Positions 1-11,739 of a DNA stretch of 64,000 nucleotides are shown piece by piece. The position numbers were made by a program, and so were the translations under genes. The stretch comes from Cheilinus undulatus (taxonomy: Eukaryota; Chordata; Actinopteri; Labriformes; Labridae), in NCBI RefSeq assembly GCF_018320785.1, contig NC_054872.1, forward strand, positions 40,784,551 to 40,848,550, read 5' to 3'. Numbering within the stretch: the first letter of the stretch is position 1; each line of letters starts with the position of its first letter. The notes beneath the pieces were generated by a model that saw only the letters and a list, made by a program, of their open reading frames with translations, did no database searches and was not told the DNA's origin.

Positions 1-107
1 ATTATAGAGGCCGGCTGATTTTGATTACCAATACAGATTATTAGAAGTTCAAGAGACCAGTGAGTGATATTTGGAACTGATGTGAAGAGAGTGCCTGATG
101 CCAACTG

Positions 108-1405
108 AATAATCTTGATGATTACAGCTTATAGCTCTCAAAAATCAAACATCCACTATCTCAAAATGTTAGAATATCACAAGAAAAAAATCCAAAAAAA
201 TGATCTCTGATACAGAAATGTTGACCTTTTGGGCTTATTTATGCACTCAGTAATTAGTTGAAGCTCCTTTTGCAAAAATTACTGTGCCTATGCCCAGGTT
301 TCTCTGACAGCAGCCTTTAGCTCGTCTGTATAGTTGAGTCTGGTGTCTCTCATCTTCTTCTTGACGTTTCCCCCAGATTCCTAGGCGGTTCAGAGGTCAG
401 ACCAGTTGGCTGGCCAATCAAACACAGTAATACCATGGTCAGGAAACCAGTTTCTGGTAGTTTCAGCTTCACTATGGACAGGCGCCAAGTCCTGCTGGAA
501 AAGGAAATCAATATCTCCATAAAGCTTTGGAATATGATGGAAGCACAAAGGGCTTTCAAATCTCCTGGTAGACAGCTGACAGCTTGACTCCACTTGATAA
601 AGCACATGGGAAAAAAGCAGCAGATGACATGGCACCTCAACCCTTACTGAATGTGAAAACTAAAAAACACTGGACTTCAAGCGCCTTGGATTCTGTGCCT
701 TGGCGATCTTCTTCCAGACTCTGAGACACTGATTTCAAAATGTAATTCAAAATTAACTTTAGTCTGAAAACAGGACTTTGGACCACTGAGCAATGGTCCA
801 CTTCTTTTGATAATGTCTGTGGTTTGACACTAAGAACACGACTTTTTGCCCATTTCCTGGACCCATCTGTGTTTGGTGGCTCTTGATCCACTGACTACAG
901 TCTCAGTGAACTCCTTGTGAGGTTCCCTTTAGTTCTTCAATCTGCTCTGTTTGAAAATCCTCTGGCTGAGCTCGTCCCAGTTGTTTGTGCACCTTTTCTT
1001 ACCACACTTTTCCCCTCCAGTCAACTTTCCACAAATCTGCTTTGATACAGCCTCTGAGAAAAGACTGCCCTTTCAGCAGTGACCTTCTGTGGCTTACCCT
1101 CTTTCTGGAGGATGACATTGATTGTCTTCAAGACATCTGTCCAGTCAGCAGTCTTCCCCATTACTGTGGTTGTGTGTACTGAACCAATGAGAAAATTAAG
1201 GGTCAGGAAATCTTTGCAAATTGGACTCTTTCACAATATTCTAATATTTGGAGATAGTGGATTTTTGAATTTCATGAGCTGTAAGCGGTAATCATCAAGA
1301 CAAAAAAGGTCTTGAAATATTTCACTTTTAATGAGATGAATCTAAAATATACAGAAATTTGACTTTCTAAAGTAAATCACAGGAAAAAATGAACTTCTAC
1401 TCTAC
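108..1405 (-). mobile_element. Tc1-like DNA transposon, copy A, decayed
   Basis: The ends are long inverted repeats of roughly 200 bp sharing the core CCACTATCTCAAAATRTTAG (about 151-171 and, inverted, 1238-1262). The left outer repeat appears truncated near 108 while the right one continues to about 1400. On the minus strand, translated pieces resemble the Tc1 transposase catalytic core: a FQQDLAPVHSEAETT stretch at about 455-510 followed by DWPANWSDL at about 391-417, corresponding to the second Asp and the Glu region. The reading frame is interrupted and the element is not functional. It belongs to the same family as the element at 26147-27580 but lies in the opposite orientation. Confidence 0.8.
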
Positions 1406-1585
1406 ATTTATTCTAAGTTTTTTAGATGCACTTGTAGTAGTCATAGATTCTTTGTAGCCTTTGATCAAATGTTAAACCCAAGATTTTCACAAAGCTACTT
1501 TTGTAACTGAGAACATTTCCTATTGTTCTATTTCGGGACAAAACAAAGAGGTCATCTAACTCTTCCTCTTTGTTTTTCTCTTCAG

Positions 1586-2109
1586 GCTCAGGGCAGATCC
1601 AGCTTTGGCAGTTCCTCCTGGAGCTCCTTTCAGACAGCAACAACGCCGGCATCATCACCTGGGAGGGCACCAATGGCGAGTTCAAAATGACCGACCCAGA
1701 CGAGGTGGCCAAGCGCTGGGGAGAGCGCAAGAGCAAGCCCAACATGAACTATGACAAGCTGAGCCGAGCTCTTCGCTACTACTACGACAAAAACATCATG
1801 ACTAAGGTGCATGGCAAACGCTACGCCTACAAATTTGACTTCCAGGGTATTTCACAGGCGCACCAGAATCATGGAGCAGATGGGGGGATTGTTAAGTACC
1901 AGACTGAGATGTCGTATGTCCAGCCTTACCACAGCCACCAGCCCAAAATGAATTTCATGGGTGGTCATCCTGCGCCTATGCCCGTCTCTCCGGGAAACTT
2001 TTTCGGCCCTCCATCGACTTACTGGAACTCGCCCAGCAGCCCGATTTATCCGGGGGCAGCCATGACCAGACACCCTGCCTCTCACTCTCACCTGAGCTCG
2101 TACTACTGA
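1586..2109 (+). CDS. fli1: Fli1/Erg-type ETS transcription factor, terminal coding exon
   Basis: This is the last coding exon of an ETS-family DNA-binding transcription factor acting in the nucleus, in the group that drives endothelial and blood development. The exon starts after a pyrimidine tract and CAG (1569-1585) and continues a split codon as [17 protein letters not shown], the known junction of the FLI1/ERG ETS exon. The ETS winged helix follows, with [20 protein letters not shown]; the two arginines of LSRALRYYY are the DNA-contacting residues of the recognition helix. The C-terminal tail keeps family landmarks ([18 protein letters not shown] and a final SYY) but is otherwise quite different from the mammalian FLI1 or ERG tails, and the core has AGIITWEG where FLI1/ERG have a cysteine. 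The RHP...SYY ending favours Fli1 over Erg. It could be one of the teleost duplicates (for example fli1b). Upstream exons lie outside the window. Confidence 0.85.
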
Positions 2110-2640
2110 GGATGATACACTTCCCTCATGAACCACATATCAGAGGTTAGAAGCCTGAATGTGCTCGAGAACAAGAGCAAACATCATCCAGGACACACCT
2201 GAGCTGAACCCTGTCTGAACTGAAGGTGATATGACGCTACGGTCTGTTTTCAGAAAGGCATTATTATGTTTTTATTTCCACATTCCTCATTAAAAATGGA
2301 CAGATGTGATGAATGGAAAAAATTTCTATTATACTCATCCTGAAATGTTCATGAATATACTGATGACACACTGTATTAACATGTATTCAAATGTTATGAA
2401 ACCAAGTTTATTTTGTAAGTATCTTGTTTGATAGAGCGTGTAAAGACCAAAGTCATTACCTTTACTGTTTTAGTAGCATAACGGTTTTGTAACTATTCTT
2501 TCATTTCAAGGGTCAAAACTGCAGTTATCACATGGAATGACCTGACATTTGTAAAGGAGAAATTGTACAGAATGACTTTCTTGTAGCTATATGACATTTA
2601 CTCATGATGTAAAGCAAATAAATGATGCTTGTACCAGAAA
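2110..2640 (+). other. 3' untranslated region of the Fli1-like gene
   Basis: AT-rich non-coding sequence follows the TGA at 2107-2109. It ends shortly after a canonical poly(A) signal at 2617-2622, so the inferred cleavage point is near 2640. No ORF of note is present. Confidence 0.6.
2617..2622 (+). terminator. Poly(A) signal AATAAA of the Fli1-like gene
   Basis: A canonical AATAAA lies about 510 bp downstream of the stop codon. It is followed by a TG-rich stretch (2623-2632), consistent with 3' end formation. Confidence 0.6.
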
Positions 2641-2804
2641 AGCCTCATGTGATTTTTATCACTTATGGTTTCTTCATTAAAAGCCTGGTTTATTTAAGGT
2701 TTGGGTGATTTAAAAAAAAAAAAAAAAAAGAAAAAGAAAGATATAATTAGAAAATAATAACAACATAACATAATAACAACATAATAACAGAAGATGACGA
2801 AGAC

Positions 2805-3178
2805 AGACCAGCACTGCTCTGCTTCATCTGTTCTTGCTATTTACTTGTGAGGACTCTGTTCAACAAAAATGGCCATACACTTCATACAGTTACTACAAAG
2901 TAAACCAATGTTTTGGTTTCATGGATTAATTTCACATAATGGGGGAGAAAGGCTTTTAATGGCGGCCCCTCCTTGTTTGCGCTGTGAGCTGCTCACCAAG
3001 CATTCTGGGATTGCTCACAGTGAGAACCAGAAATGGCACTTTGAAAAGTGTTTCTCCCTCATCATGAAAGACTGCAGTCACCGTTTGGTAAAAACACCAT
3101 ACTGAGTGAAAGTTTTAATCCTCAATTCAAAACAAGAAGCAAGTCATGCAGTTGGCAAGCTGAGCAGCAGGCCTGGTC
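2805..3178. mobile_element. Palindromic foldback MITE, copy 1
   Basis: The left end GACCAGCACTGCTCTGC is mirrored by GCAGCAGGCCTGGTC at the right end. Further inverted matches run inward: TTCACATAATGGGGGAGAAA at about 2930-2950 against TTTCTCCCTCATCATGAAA at about 3050-3068. No coding capacity is seen. It shares its inner and outer motifs with the element at 39976-40373. The family was not recognised. Confidence 0.6.
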
Positions 3179-3403
3179 TCTAATCATTTCGGAAATGCCT
3201 AAAGAGTCAACAACTTTGAGGGGTTGGGGTTTCCTTGTGACAGGGGCGAGCTTGGTAGACTGGCACAGAATAATCATGGTCCATCACAAGTAAGCAGCAC
3301 AAAACATGAATGAGATACAGAAAGAAAGCAGCAGCTTTCGGTAGCAGTTCCTACTGCATTGTACAGCACTTGGATGTACCATCCAAGTTTTCAATAGCAA
3401 CCA

Positions 3404-3505
3404 CAACTAGGGATGGGTATCTAAATCTGGTACCTACTAACACATCCAATACCTACCGGACCGAGTGCAACACAGATTTCGATACTTCATTTTGATACCC
3501 TGTCA
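3404..3505. repeat. hAT-like MITE fragment
   Basis: The left edge CTAGGGATGGGTATC, followed by a region rich in CGATAC and GGTACC motifs, is typical of teleost non-autonomous hAT ends. No clear right terminus is visible. A related fragment is at 36757-36845. Confidence 0.35.
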
Positions 3506-4073
3506 CCTCACCCCCAGTGAAAGGCAAGAAATACATTATGGAGCTACTGTACACCTAAAAATTGGCCATCAGTCCATCTCATTTCTAGTAAGAAATACCT
3601 CTGAACACCTACTTTAGGCCTCATTCACCTGACAAATCTAGATAAACATCTAATTTTCAGATAAAATAATTCTGGACTTGTCAGTGGCTCTTAAACACAT
3701 ACAAGGATTCACTTTTCTCAAGAAAGTACATGAACAATGTTATTAAGGTTTGAGATGTTTGCATGTTGTGCTTTGAAGGAGTTACACCTTGTTTTTATCT
3801 GTCAAATTTATTAAAAAGAAAAATAAAATTAAAGACAGAATGCTCTTTAACTGTTCAACCATGCCATTTTTTTTTAAACTGATTTGTATGGTGTTAGTCT
3901 TGACTCAGTCTCAACCCCCAAAAGTCTTGGTCTTGTCTTGGTGCACTCTGGTCTCAGGCATGTCTTGGTCTAAGATAGTGTGGTCTTGAGTACAACACTA
4001 ATTATTAGTAAGTTTTTAAGTAAGTTTTGTATAAAAAGCCACCAGGACTGAAATTCTCTGTACAAATTACAGT

Positions 4074-4079
4074 TTTATT
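4074..4079 (-). terminator. Poly(A) signal overlapping the zp3-like stop codon
   Basis: On the minus strand the gene ends GGTGAATAAAACTG. The AATAAA hexamer contains the TAA stop codon (4075-4077). If used, the mRNA would have a 3' UTR of only about 10-25 nt. Extremely short 3' UTRs are a known trait of zona pellucida mRNAs. Confidence 0.65.
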
Positions 4080-7000
4080 CACCAAAATCAAAGATTTCTT
4101 CAAATATCAAACGAGGTTGTGTGACTACCTCCTCCTCCTCTTCCTCCTCCACAACCACAGCAGAGCCCTTCACTTGCTCCTCCTCCTCAAACTCAACCCA
4201 CTTCACTCCTTCACCTCCAAAAGGCCACTCCAGCTCCTCTGCTGCGCTCTCCACCTTACCCATTGTGATGTCTTCTATCATTTCAGTCGTCTTCCAGTGG
4301 GTCACCTCTGCGGTCGTGTAAGGCTGTGGTGTTGCTCCTGCTTCTGTTGTTGTCGATGTGGTGGTGAAAACAGTCTTCCTCTTTGGGACTTTGGTGGGTT
4401 TCACTTTTGTTTCAATTGTCCATGGTCTGCTGCTGACCATCTTGGTCACTAGAAAACATTAAACATTTAGAAATGTTAATAAATGGAACACCATGAAAAC
4501 ATGCATCAATCTCACACTGAGTTTGTGCTCAGGCTGTTACATTAACACCCTTAAGATCAGCACCTAAAAACAGTTCTTGTTTTGTCTGCTCAACAATTTT
4601 TGAAAACCAAAAAGTTGACCAAAACTTAGATATAAAGCTTATTTCAACAAAATAAATATAGAAAAAGCTTGTGATTGTCATAAGGGTAATGACACTCTCT
4701 TTTGTGGTCATGAAAACATCTCACTGAAGCCAAAACATAACGTGTCATTTGGTTCCTCAAAACTTTTGGACTTTCTTACTTTTCTGTGACACTGAGCTCA
4801 GTCCCTACTTCAGACATTAAAGTTAAATATAAAGGAAAAAACATTCAAGAAGCTTCTAAAAAGTGTTGTACTTTTGCTTCTATTTCTTAGTCATTTTCAG
4901 ATAAATTTACCTTATTTAAGAATGATGTGTATTGCATATTTCCACCCCTTACACTGTGTTGACATTAGTAATACAATAATACAGTTAGCCCATGGTTCAG
5001 GATGTGCCTAAATTATATGAGAACATTTTTTCGGAACAGTTTGGATCTACTGGCCCTAGCCGTCCGCGTTTTTCTTTGTTCTCTTTTCAATTGGAGCAGA
5101 ATGGAGTAGGTTTACATTTTTAACCGAGTTTTAACTGGGTAAAGCTGTTTATAACTTAGTTTTAACTTGTTCTATCAATTGTGGGGGTCTGAGTTTAATC
5201 TTATCTTATTGTGCTTTAACATTTATTCTCCTGACTGACTGTTTTTATCATGTGTTTAAGGACTTTAACATCAGTTTTTAGAGTGCTGTTCAACAGAATC
5301 TGTATGAATAAGTCAACAACACTGATTCCATACCACACAGTTTCAATATCATATCATAATGACAGCTTAGGAAAAGGTATTTTACATACAAAGCTGAGGT
5401 AACAAAAGCCTACCTGTAGATGCTGCAGAGTTACAACTGGAGTCACAGCAGGCACATACTGAGTCTTTTCCATACAACTCAACCCATCTGAGAACAAAAA
5501 ATGATGAAGAATGGATCACTATCATATGAAAAGCTTCCAAGCCTTTCAATCATTTTATCTAACAACATAAACTATCTTCAGATTAAAATAATCTGACCTT
5601 TTTGCCTTTGTATCATAGTTGCAAGATTTGGCAGTTGGTGTGGGGATGGAGCTGCCTACTGACATGCTGCAGTGCATGTAGAGCTGCTGCAGGAGATCAC
5701 AACATATAACTCCACTTACTTAACAGTCAAGTAACATGATATTCAAAGAAGACAAAGACTATTTGATGCAAGTAACTGGCACCTGCTGCAGTAAAAAAAA
5801 AATCAGTTTAACAAAAAAAGGCATGATATGAGGCAGCTTTGCTCACCTGGCCTTTCATTCCCTTGAATAAGAAGGCATCCACAGAAAATCTCACAACATT
5901 GTTTTTGTAGGGGATGAATCTGGAGCGTCCTTCTTTGCTCTCAGACATACACCTTTATCAGAGGAATAGATATGTCAAAACGTTTAATTTATCATAAGTT
6001 TCTTTTTTTAAAACACTACAACTACTGCACAATGCTTGATTGCTATTGCATATCTGCAACAGTATCAAATTATTGACAGTTAAAATGATAGTAATTCACT
6101 GTAAAATGCATAGATAATTGATGATACTAGGAACATGGCTGCTTATAAAAAGTTACCAATTCTAAAATGTTATGCCTCATACATACAGTTGAAACCAGAA
6201 GTTTATACAACCTTTTTTTTTCATCACTCTCTGACATTAAATCAGACTAAACTTTTCTTGTTTAGGTCAGTTAGGATTACCAAAATTATTTCCATTTGCT
6301 AAATGCCAGAATAATGAGGAAGCTAAAAAATTTTTTATCACTTTCTTCAAAGTCAGAAGTTTACATGCATTTCCTTAGTATTTGGTAACATTGCCTTTAA
6401 ACTGTATGACTTTGGTCACACATTTTGAGTATCCTTCCACAAGCTTCTCACAAGATTTAGCTGGAACTTCATCCCAATCCTCCTGACAGAACTGGTGAAA
6501 CTGGGTGAGATTTGTAGGCTGCCTGCTCATACCTCTTCAGCTCTGCCCACAAAATTTATTTAGGACTGAGATCAGGGTTTGTGATGGCCACTCCAAAAAC
6601 ATTGACTTTGTTGACCTTACGCCACTGTGCAACTAATTTGGCGGTATGCTTTGGGTTATTGTCTATTTGGAAGACCCACTTATGCCCAAACTTTTAACTT
6701 CCTGGCTGATGTCTTGAGATTTTGCTTAAATATTTCTACATAATATTCTTTCCTCATGATGCTATCTTTTTTGTCAAGTGCACCAGTCTGTCCTGCAGCA
6801 AAACACCCCCACAACATGATGTTTCACAGTTGGGATGGTGTTCTTAGGCTTGCAAGCTTCCCCCTTTTTCCTCCAAATGTAACGATGGTCTTTATGGCCA
6901 AACAATTCAATTTTAGTTTCATCAGACCACAGGATATGTCTCCAAAATTTTTTTCTTTGTCCCTGTGTGCATTTGCAAACTGTAATCTGGCATTTTTATG

Positions 7001-10000
7001 TTGTTTCTGGAGTAATGGCTTTTTCCTCCCTGAGAGGCCTTTCAGCCCACGTTGGGACAGGACTGGTTTAACTTTGAATAATGACACTCTCTGTTCAGCT
7101 TCAGCCAGCATCTTCACAATCTCTTATGCTTTTGTTCTAGGGTTAATACGCACATTTTGCACCAAAGCACGTTCATCTCTGGGACACAGAACCCGTCTCC
7201 TTCCTGAGAGGTATGATGGCAGGACATTCCCGTGGTGTTTATACTTGGATAGAAGTGTTTGAACAGATGAACATGGCACCTTCAGGCATCTGGAAATTGT
7301 ACCCAAGGATGAATCAGACTTGAGGAGCTCCACGATTCTGTTCCTGATATCTTTGCTGATTTCTCAGAATTTCCCAATGATGTCACACAAGAAAGCTGTG
7401 TGTGTGAGGTGTGCCTTAAAATACATACACAAGTGTGCCTCCAACTGACCAACAGAAGCTTCAAAAGCCATGACATCATCATTTGGGCTTTCCCAAGTTG
7501 TTTGAAGGCATAGTAATCTTGGTATATGCAAAATTCTGACTTTTTAGAAAGTAATTTTAAAAATAGGCTGTGTCTTTTTATACAGAGTATGAAAATTTAT
7601 GGTTTTAACTGTATTTAACTAAACAGTATCAAAGGTTTATAAAACAGCCACAGTTTTGTGTCCCAAAATCAGATAGAACCAAAGTCAAAATCTTCAAATT
7701 TCCCTTTCTGTTTGAGATTAAATCTATTTGAATTTTCCCTCTGGGGTAATTGTTATTGCTATTTTTAGCATAACATTCATCTTTCACTGACCATGACCTC
7801 TGACTTTTTGATTAGAAATAGTCAACGTCTGATCCTTTTATGCTCAGGGATTTGTGTTAAACTTTGTCACAGCATGAATTTTTGACATTGATACAAGGTT
7901 TGTTTAATGTTTAAGGTTTGGCCTCTTTGACCACCAAACTCTTCCCAGCCCATCTTTGATTGTAAATGATTGAGATTGTGAAAAACTTTTTGCCTTTAAT
8001 TCTTCAAATTGAATCAATTCTTTGTTGAGTCCAATTCAAGCTTTCAAGTGAGACAACAATACCAACAAGAGGATGACACAAAATATCTTTTGGGCCATTG
8101 CTAACCTTGCCCTGATGCGTCATGAATAATCAGTAACAATAAATCTCTGAGTCTGGAGTTTGTGAAAGTGTCAGGTCTGATTTACCCAAAGTTTTTCACC
8201 ACTTCAAATTGTGGCATGGAGGTGTGAGACTTCTCAGGAGTGGCGTAACACAGGTGGACATACAGTCTTTCATCTTGAGACATGGATGGACCCTCAGCTT
8301 CAAAGTACATGGGCTTCCCAAGCACATAGTGATCTGACGGGAAAAGCCTCTCCCACTGAGCTAAAGGGCAGAGGGAAGCAATAAGAAGTAATAAGCAGTA
8401 AAAACAGCATGCTTTCTCCTTAAGCTCTTGAAGCATCTTCTTTAATTATACTCTTCAAGAACAGACAGAAATGTTGACAAGACAAATACTTTCAGTTTTT
8501 ACCGTTACGGGGAGTCAGAACGAATTCAATTTGTTGCCTCATTGGTTTGAAGATCTTTCGCATCCGCAGTTTTGGTTTGTAGGCAATTTTGTAGGAGTAT
8601 TGGTATCTGAAAGTAAACAAGAAAGAAACAGTCAACATGTGATCAAAAAAGAACATTACAAAAAATAGTCTGACTCCATTACCTGTTATAATTACATGAA
8701 ACAGGCAGGCTGAAAGGTGCAGATCGCCTGATTGGTCCTTGGAGTGTTGGTGGGTCATATTGTAGCGTGTTTAAATAGGTCATCTGGTTGTTAAAGATCT
8801 GTAAAGACACAACAGAATAGATTATCACTATTCCATTAATAACACTCAATCCATTCAAGCCATGTTACATGTTCTGTAAAGCTGCACTACCTTTTACCAC
8901 TTTCTAACATCAGCTGGCTAACATACAAAGACTGACTGTACTGGCCTTTGAAGCAGGCTTCAAATTTCCTTTGTCATCATCTGCTAATAATGATAAAAGT
9001 ACAGAGTATTAGAAGTTTGTAATCGCTGGCCCAGTACTGGAAAAGGGAATATGACAAATATTACAATTAATGAAGGAAAATGAAGGTGAACCAGTTGTGT
9101 TATCAATCCATTAAATATCTGTTAAGACCAGAGCTACATCTCATATTTTTAAAAGCTTTCTCTGATATAGGTGAGGGACAACTCAACTATCAGCTCTATT
9201 CTTCACAGCTGCAGCACAAGATCAGCTCTGTTATCCATGGCTGTTCTCATCATTTAAATTCTGAGATTCAACTTCTTTGCTCTTTGCAGTGATTCTCAAC
9301 TGGCCGGTATAAGGACCCTCTCTACAACCTCCTTGAGATAATGCAAAATCTTACAGTTCCGACCATAAATGGAACAATGATTCAGAACAAAAGAGACGTA
9401 TTTTAAAAAGCACTTAAGAACAGAAGGACAAGTATGGATATATTTTAATTACCCCCCCCCCCAAGACAAAAAAAATGGCAGTTTCTCAAGGCATTTCCTA
9501 ATTATTTGGGAAAAAAACAGCTTTGTACTGCAGGAAAGGGAGATAAATAAGTTGAAATATTCAGAAAAGGACTGAAATTTACTTGTCATCACAAGAAAAC
9601 CTAAAAGAATGTAGGGCGTTTAAATGCCATAAACCTTTAGCCTAATATATTTTTCCTGGCACACATTCACGACCCTCTCTTGGGTCCCAACCCACCAGTT
9701 GGGAACAAATGTCAGCCTGTTGATGGCGCTAAAGGGAAAGACAGGGTATCAAATTTAACAAGGACATAAATCTGGCAACAATAAAAATATTTTAAATCAA
9801 AGTTTGTGTAAATACATAAGAGATTAGTTAAGATATTTAGATCCGGAGCTAAACCGACCAAGTGACTGTTTGTTACCCTCGAGCTTAGCCGTTATCAAGC
9901 TAAACCATTAGCATTAGCCACCTGTTAACCAAATGGAGAATAGATAATGGCTTACCGTTTGTTTGGTTCCGCACATGTCAAAGCCATACTCAAAGTAAAG

Positions 10001-10435
10001 GTAATCCCTTGTTGCTTTACTGGGCGGACAGGTTCCCAGTTTGACACGAGACTGTGGTTCAACGGTCCCCAAAACGTTCTTATCCACCTGCACGAGCATC
10101 TTTGTCCGCTTGCACGAAGTTCTCACGGAATCACCCGAAACGCTTGGCTGGCTGGTCTGTGGCCGAACCGGGAGAAGGACTTCCCGAACGGGCTCAGGTA
10201 GAGGTTCCTGTCCGGTACCCTTTGATGGAGAGAAATGCTCTTTCTCCACAAGTGGCAGCCTGGAGTCTACAAACACGGGGAGTTGCAGGTATGGTGGAGG
10301 CAGGATAGGTGTTTCTCTGCGGGAGGCTTTTCTCATCAACTGCTTTGTTTGATTTGAAGCGCCAAACGTTGGTAGTGCTCCCCCATCAGTGCAGAACAAC
10401 AGCGGCAATGTGAAAAATAGAGAAAGGTAAACCAT
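4075..10435 (-). CDS. zp3: Zona pellucida ZP3-type egg-coat glycoprotein
   Basis: This is an egg-envelope glycoprotein of the ZP3/ZPC class, secreted by the oocyte and polymerised through its ZP module. Exons on the minus strand: 10435-9956, 8798-8683, 8606-8503, 8360-8186, 5952-5847, 5686-5598, 5487-5414, 4448-4075. All are GT-AG and in phase, giving about 505 aa. The start is the ATG at 10435, followed by a hydrophobic signal peptide MVYLSLFFTLPLLFC. A Pro-rich spacer precedes the ZP-N half (from residue ~104: CKRTKMLVQVDKNVLG, then FEYGFDMCGT). The ZP-C half has IFNNQMTYL, PMYFEAEGPSM, CYATPEKSHT, SRFIPYKNNVVRFSVDAFLF and the Cys cluster VCACCDSSC. A long final exon (residues ~382-505) encodes a Thr-rich then Glu-rich acidic tail with no transmembrane helix and only a basic KVPKRK motif. 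Intron 4 carries a Sleeping Beauty-like transposon. Teleosts have many zp3 paralogues and I cannot say which this is. Confidence 0.92.
6186..7611 (-). mobile_element. Sleeping Beauty-type Tc1 transposon
   Basis: The left end CAGTTGAAACCAGAAGTTTA and the mirrored right end ...GGTTTTAACTG match the Sleeping Beauty terminal pattern, with TA target duplications at 6184-6185 and 7612-7613. The minus strand encodes a decayed transposase. The N-terminal paired-like domain reads SSLGTISRCLKVPCSSVQT and SGRRRVLCPRDERALVQ (7124-7333), and a middle part reads LKGLSGRKKPLLQKQHKNAR (from about 7075 down). A stop after NPRTKA at about 7124 and further frame breaks show it is inactive. It sits in intron 4 of the zp3-like gene, in the same orientation as the gene. 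Confidence 0.92.
9449..9464. repeat. Poly-C/poly-A tract in zp3-like intron 1
   Basis: A run of about ten C residues is followed by an A-rich tract. It lies in intron 1 of the zp3-like gene; the rest of 8800-9955 shows no further coding signal. Confidence 0.6.
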
Positions 10436-10459
10436 ACCCGAAAATTTAGTCAAAATCAA

Positions 10460-11500
10460 CAGGTTTTTGGGTTTATTTTAGGCATAGAAACTTAAACTCT
10501 CATTCGAAATATTATCACTGCTAAGATTCTGGTTAGGGAGCCCAATCAACAACACCTGCAGGTGGTTGAAAACAGCCAGAAACAAAGTGGCGCCTCTCGC
10601 TGGTCGTTTAAAGAACAGCCTGAGCCCAAATTGCATTTAAATGGTCCTGCTGTAACCCAGTTATCATAGCTTAGTAAATTAAATAAGTTGAAAAGATTAA
10701 AAGGTGATTTTGTTTTCGTCAAAGTAGACCACAGTCAGCTTTTTGTCAACATTACATGAACAGAACCAATACCAACAGCTCCTTTGGTCAAAACATCGTC
10801 ACTTAACCAGTTATGAGCCTTCATGTAAATGTATCCTACAGGAAAAAAATACTGTGAGGTTTACGGGGTTCTCCTAAAAGTAAAAGTATGCAACTAATTA
10901 ATGAAACATCTTAACCTGATTTATTCAAGGCCGCGCTTGAATACAGTTACATCAAAATACCAATGCTTATTCAAAATTCACCAACTTCGCTGCTTGGACT
11001 AAAACAAGTTCTCGCTAAATAAAAGCAGTTGAAGGCACTAAATTATATCCATAAAGCTATGAACTCTGGTTGAAGTGTATTTTATTTTTAATGGGTAAAG
11101 TTTAATGTCTGCCAGGGATTTTTTTAAATGGATAACTTTTAAAAATTAAAACTACTTCATATTCTCAATCAGTAAAGTTATTTGATTTGTGTGTAAGTGT
11201 AAACAATATGTGGTCTGAACAATATTTCCTTAACAGTTCTATGAATAAATATCCAAACAGCAAGGCAATGTTCTGACATTTTTATCTGCAACACTTTGAG
11301 AAGTTATTGTCTTTTTCTTTTCCTACATAATGCCCTCAAAGAAATACATTATAGTTAAGTTTTGCTTACGTTCATGAGTTGGAGAATAAAATCTGTTTCA
11401 TGTTGGCCTAATAACGCATAGTTAATCTGACCACTTCTGCACTCAGTCTGGGCAATAAAAGGGAAAATATTATAGTCATTGTATATCATTTATAATGATA
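10460..11500. other. Upstream region of the zp3-like gene
   Basis: AT-rich sequence between the zp3-like start and the repeat at 11502. A promoter for the oocyte gene should lie in the first few hundred bases, but I could not identify a convincing TATA box or E-box arrangement. No coding signal. Confidence 0.4.
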
Positions 11501-11608
11501 TACAGATGAGTTCAAAATTATTAGCCCCTCATGAAAATTTTCCCATGTGCTGTTCAACAGAAGGCCTCCAGATTTGCCAAAGAAGAATGGGCTGGGATTC
11601 CTCTGGGA

Positions 11609-11708
11609 ACATGTCTAGGACTGGGTAAAAAAAAAACAATCATACAAATCAGATCGATTCTAATTTTTTGGTTATGATGTTGATTCATAAAATCTAGAGA
11701 TTGATCAT

Positions 11709-11739
<31 letters not shown>

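Noticed and set aside
4027-4452. Plus-strand ORF of 141 codons over the zp3-like last exon
   Set aside because: It is the antisense shadow of the Glu-rich tail exon; its Leu/Cys-rich translation follows from the GAG/GAA codons opposite.
10041-10352. Plus-strand ORF of 103 codons opposite zp3-like exon 1
   Set aside because: Antisense of a real coding exon with a signal peptide and ZP motifs; no family resemblance.
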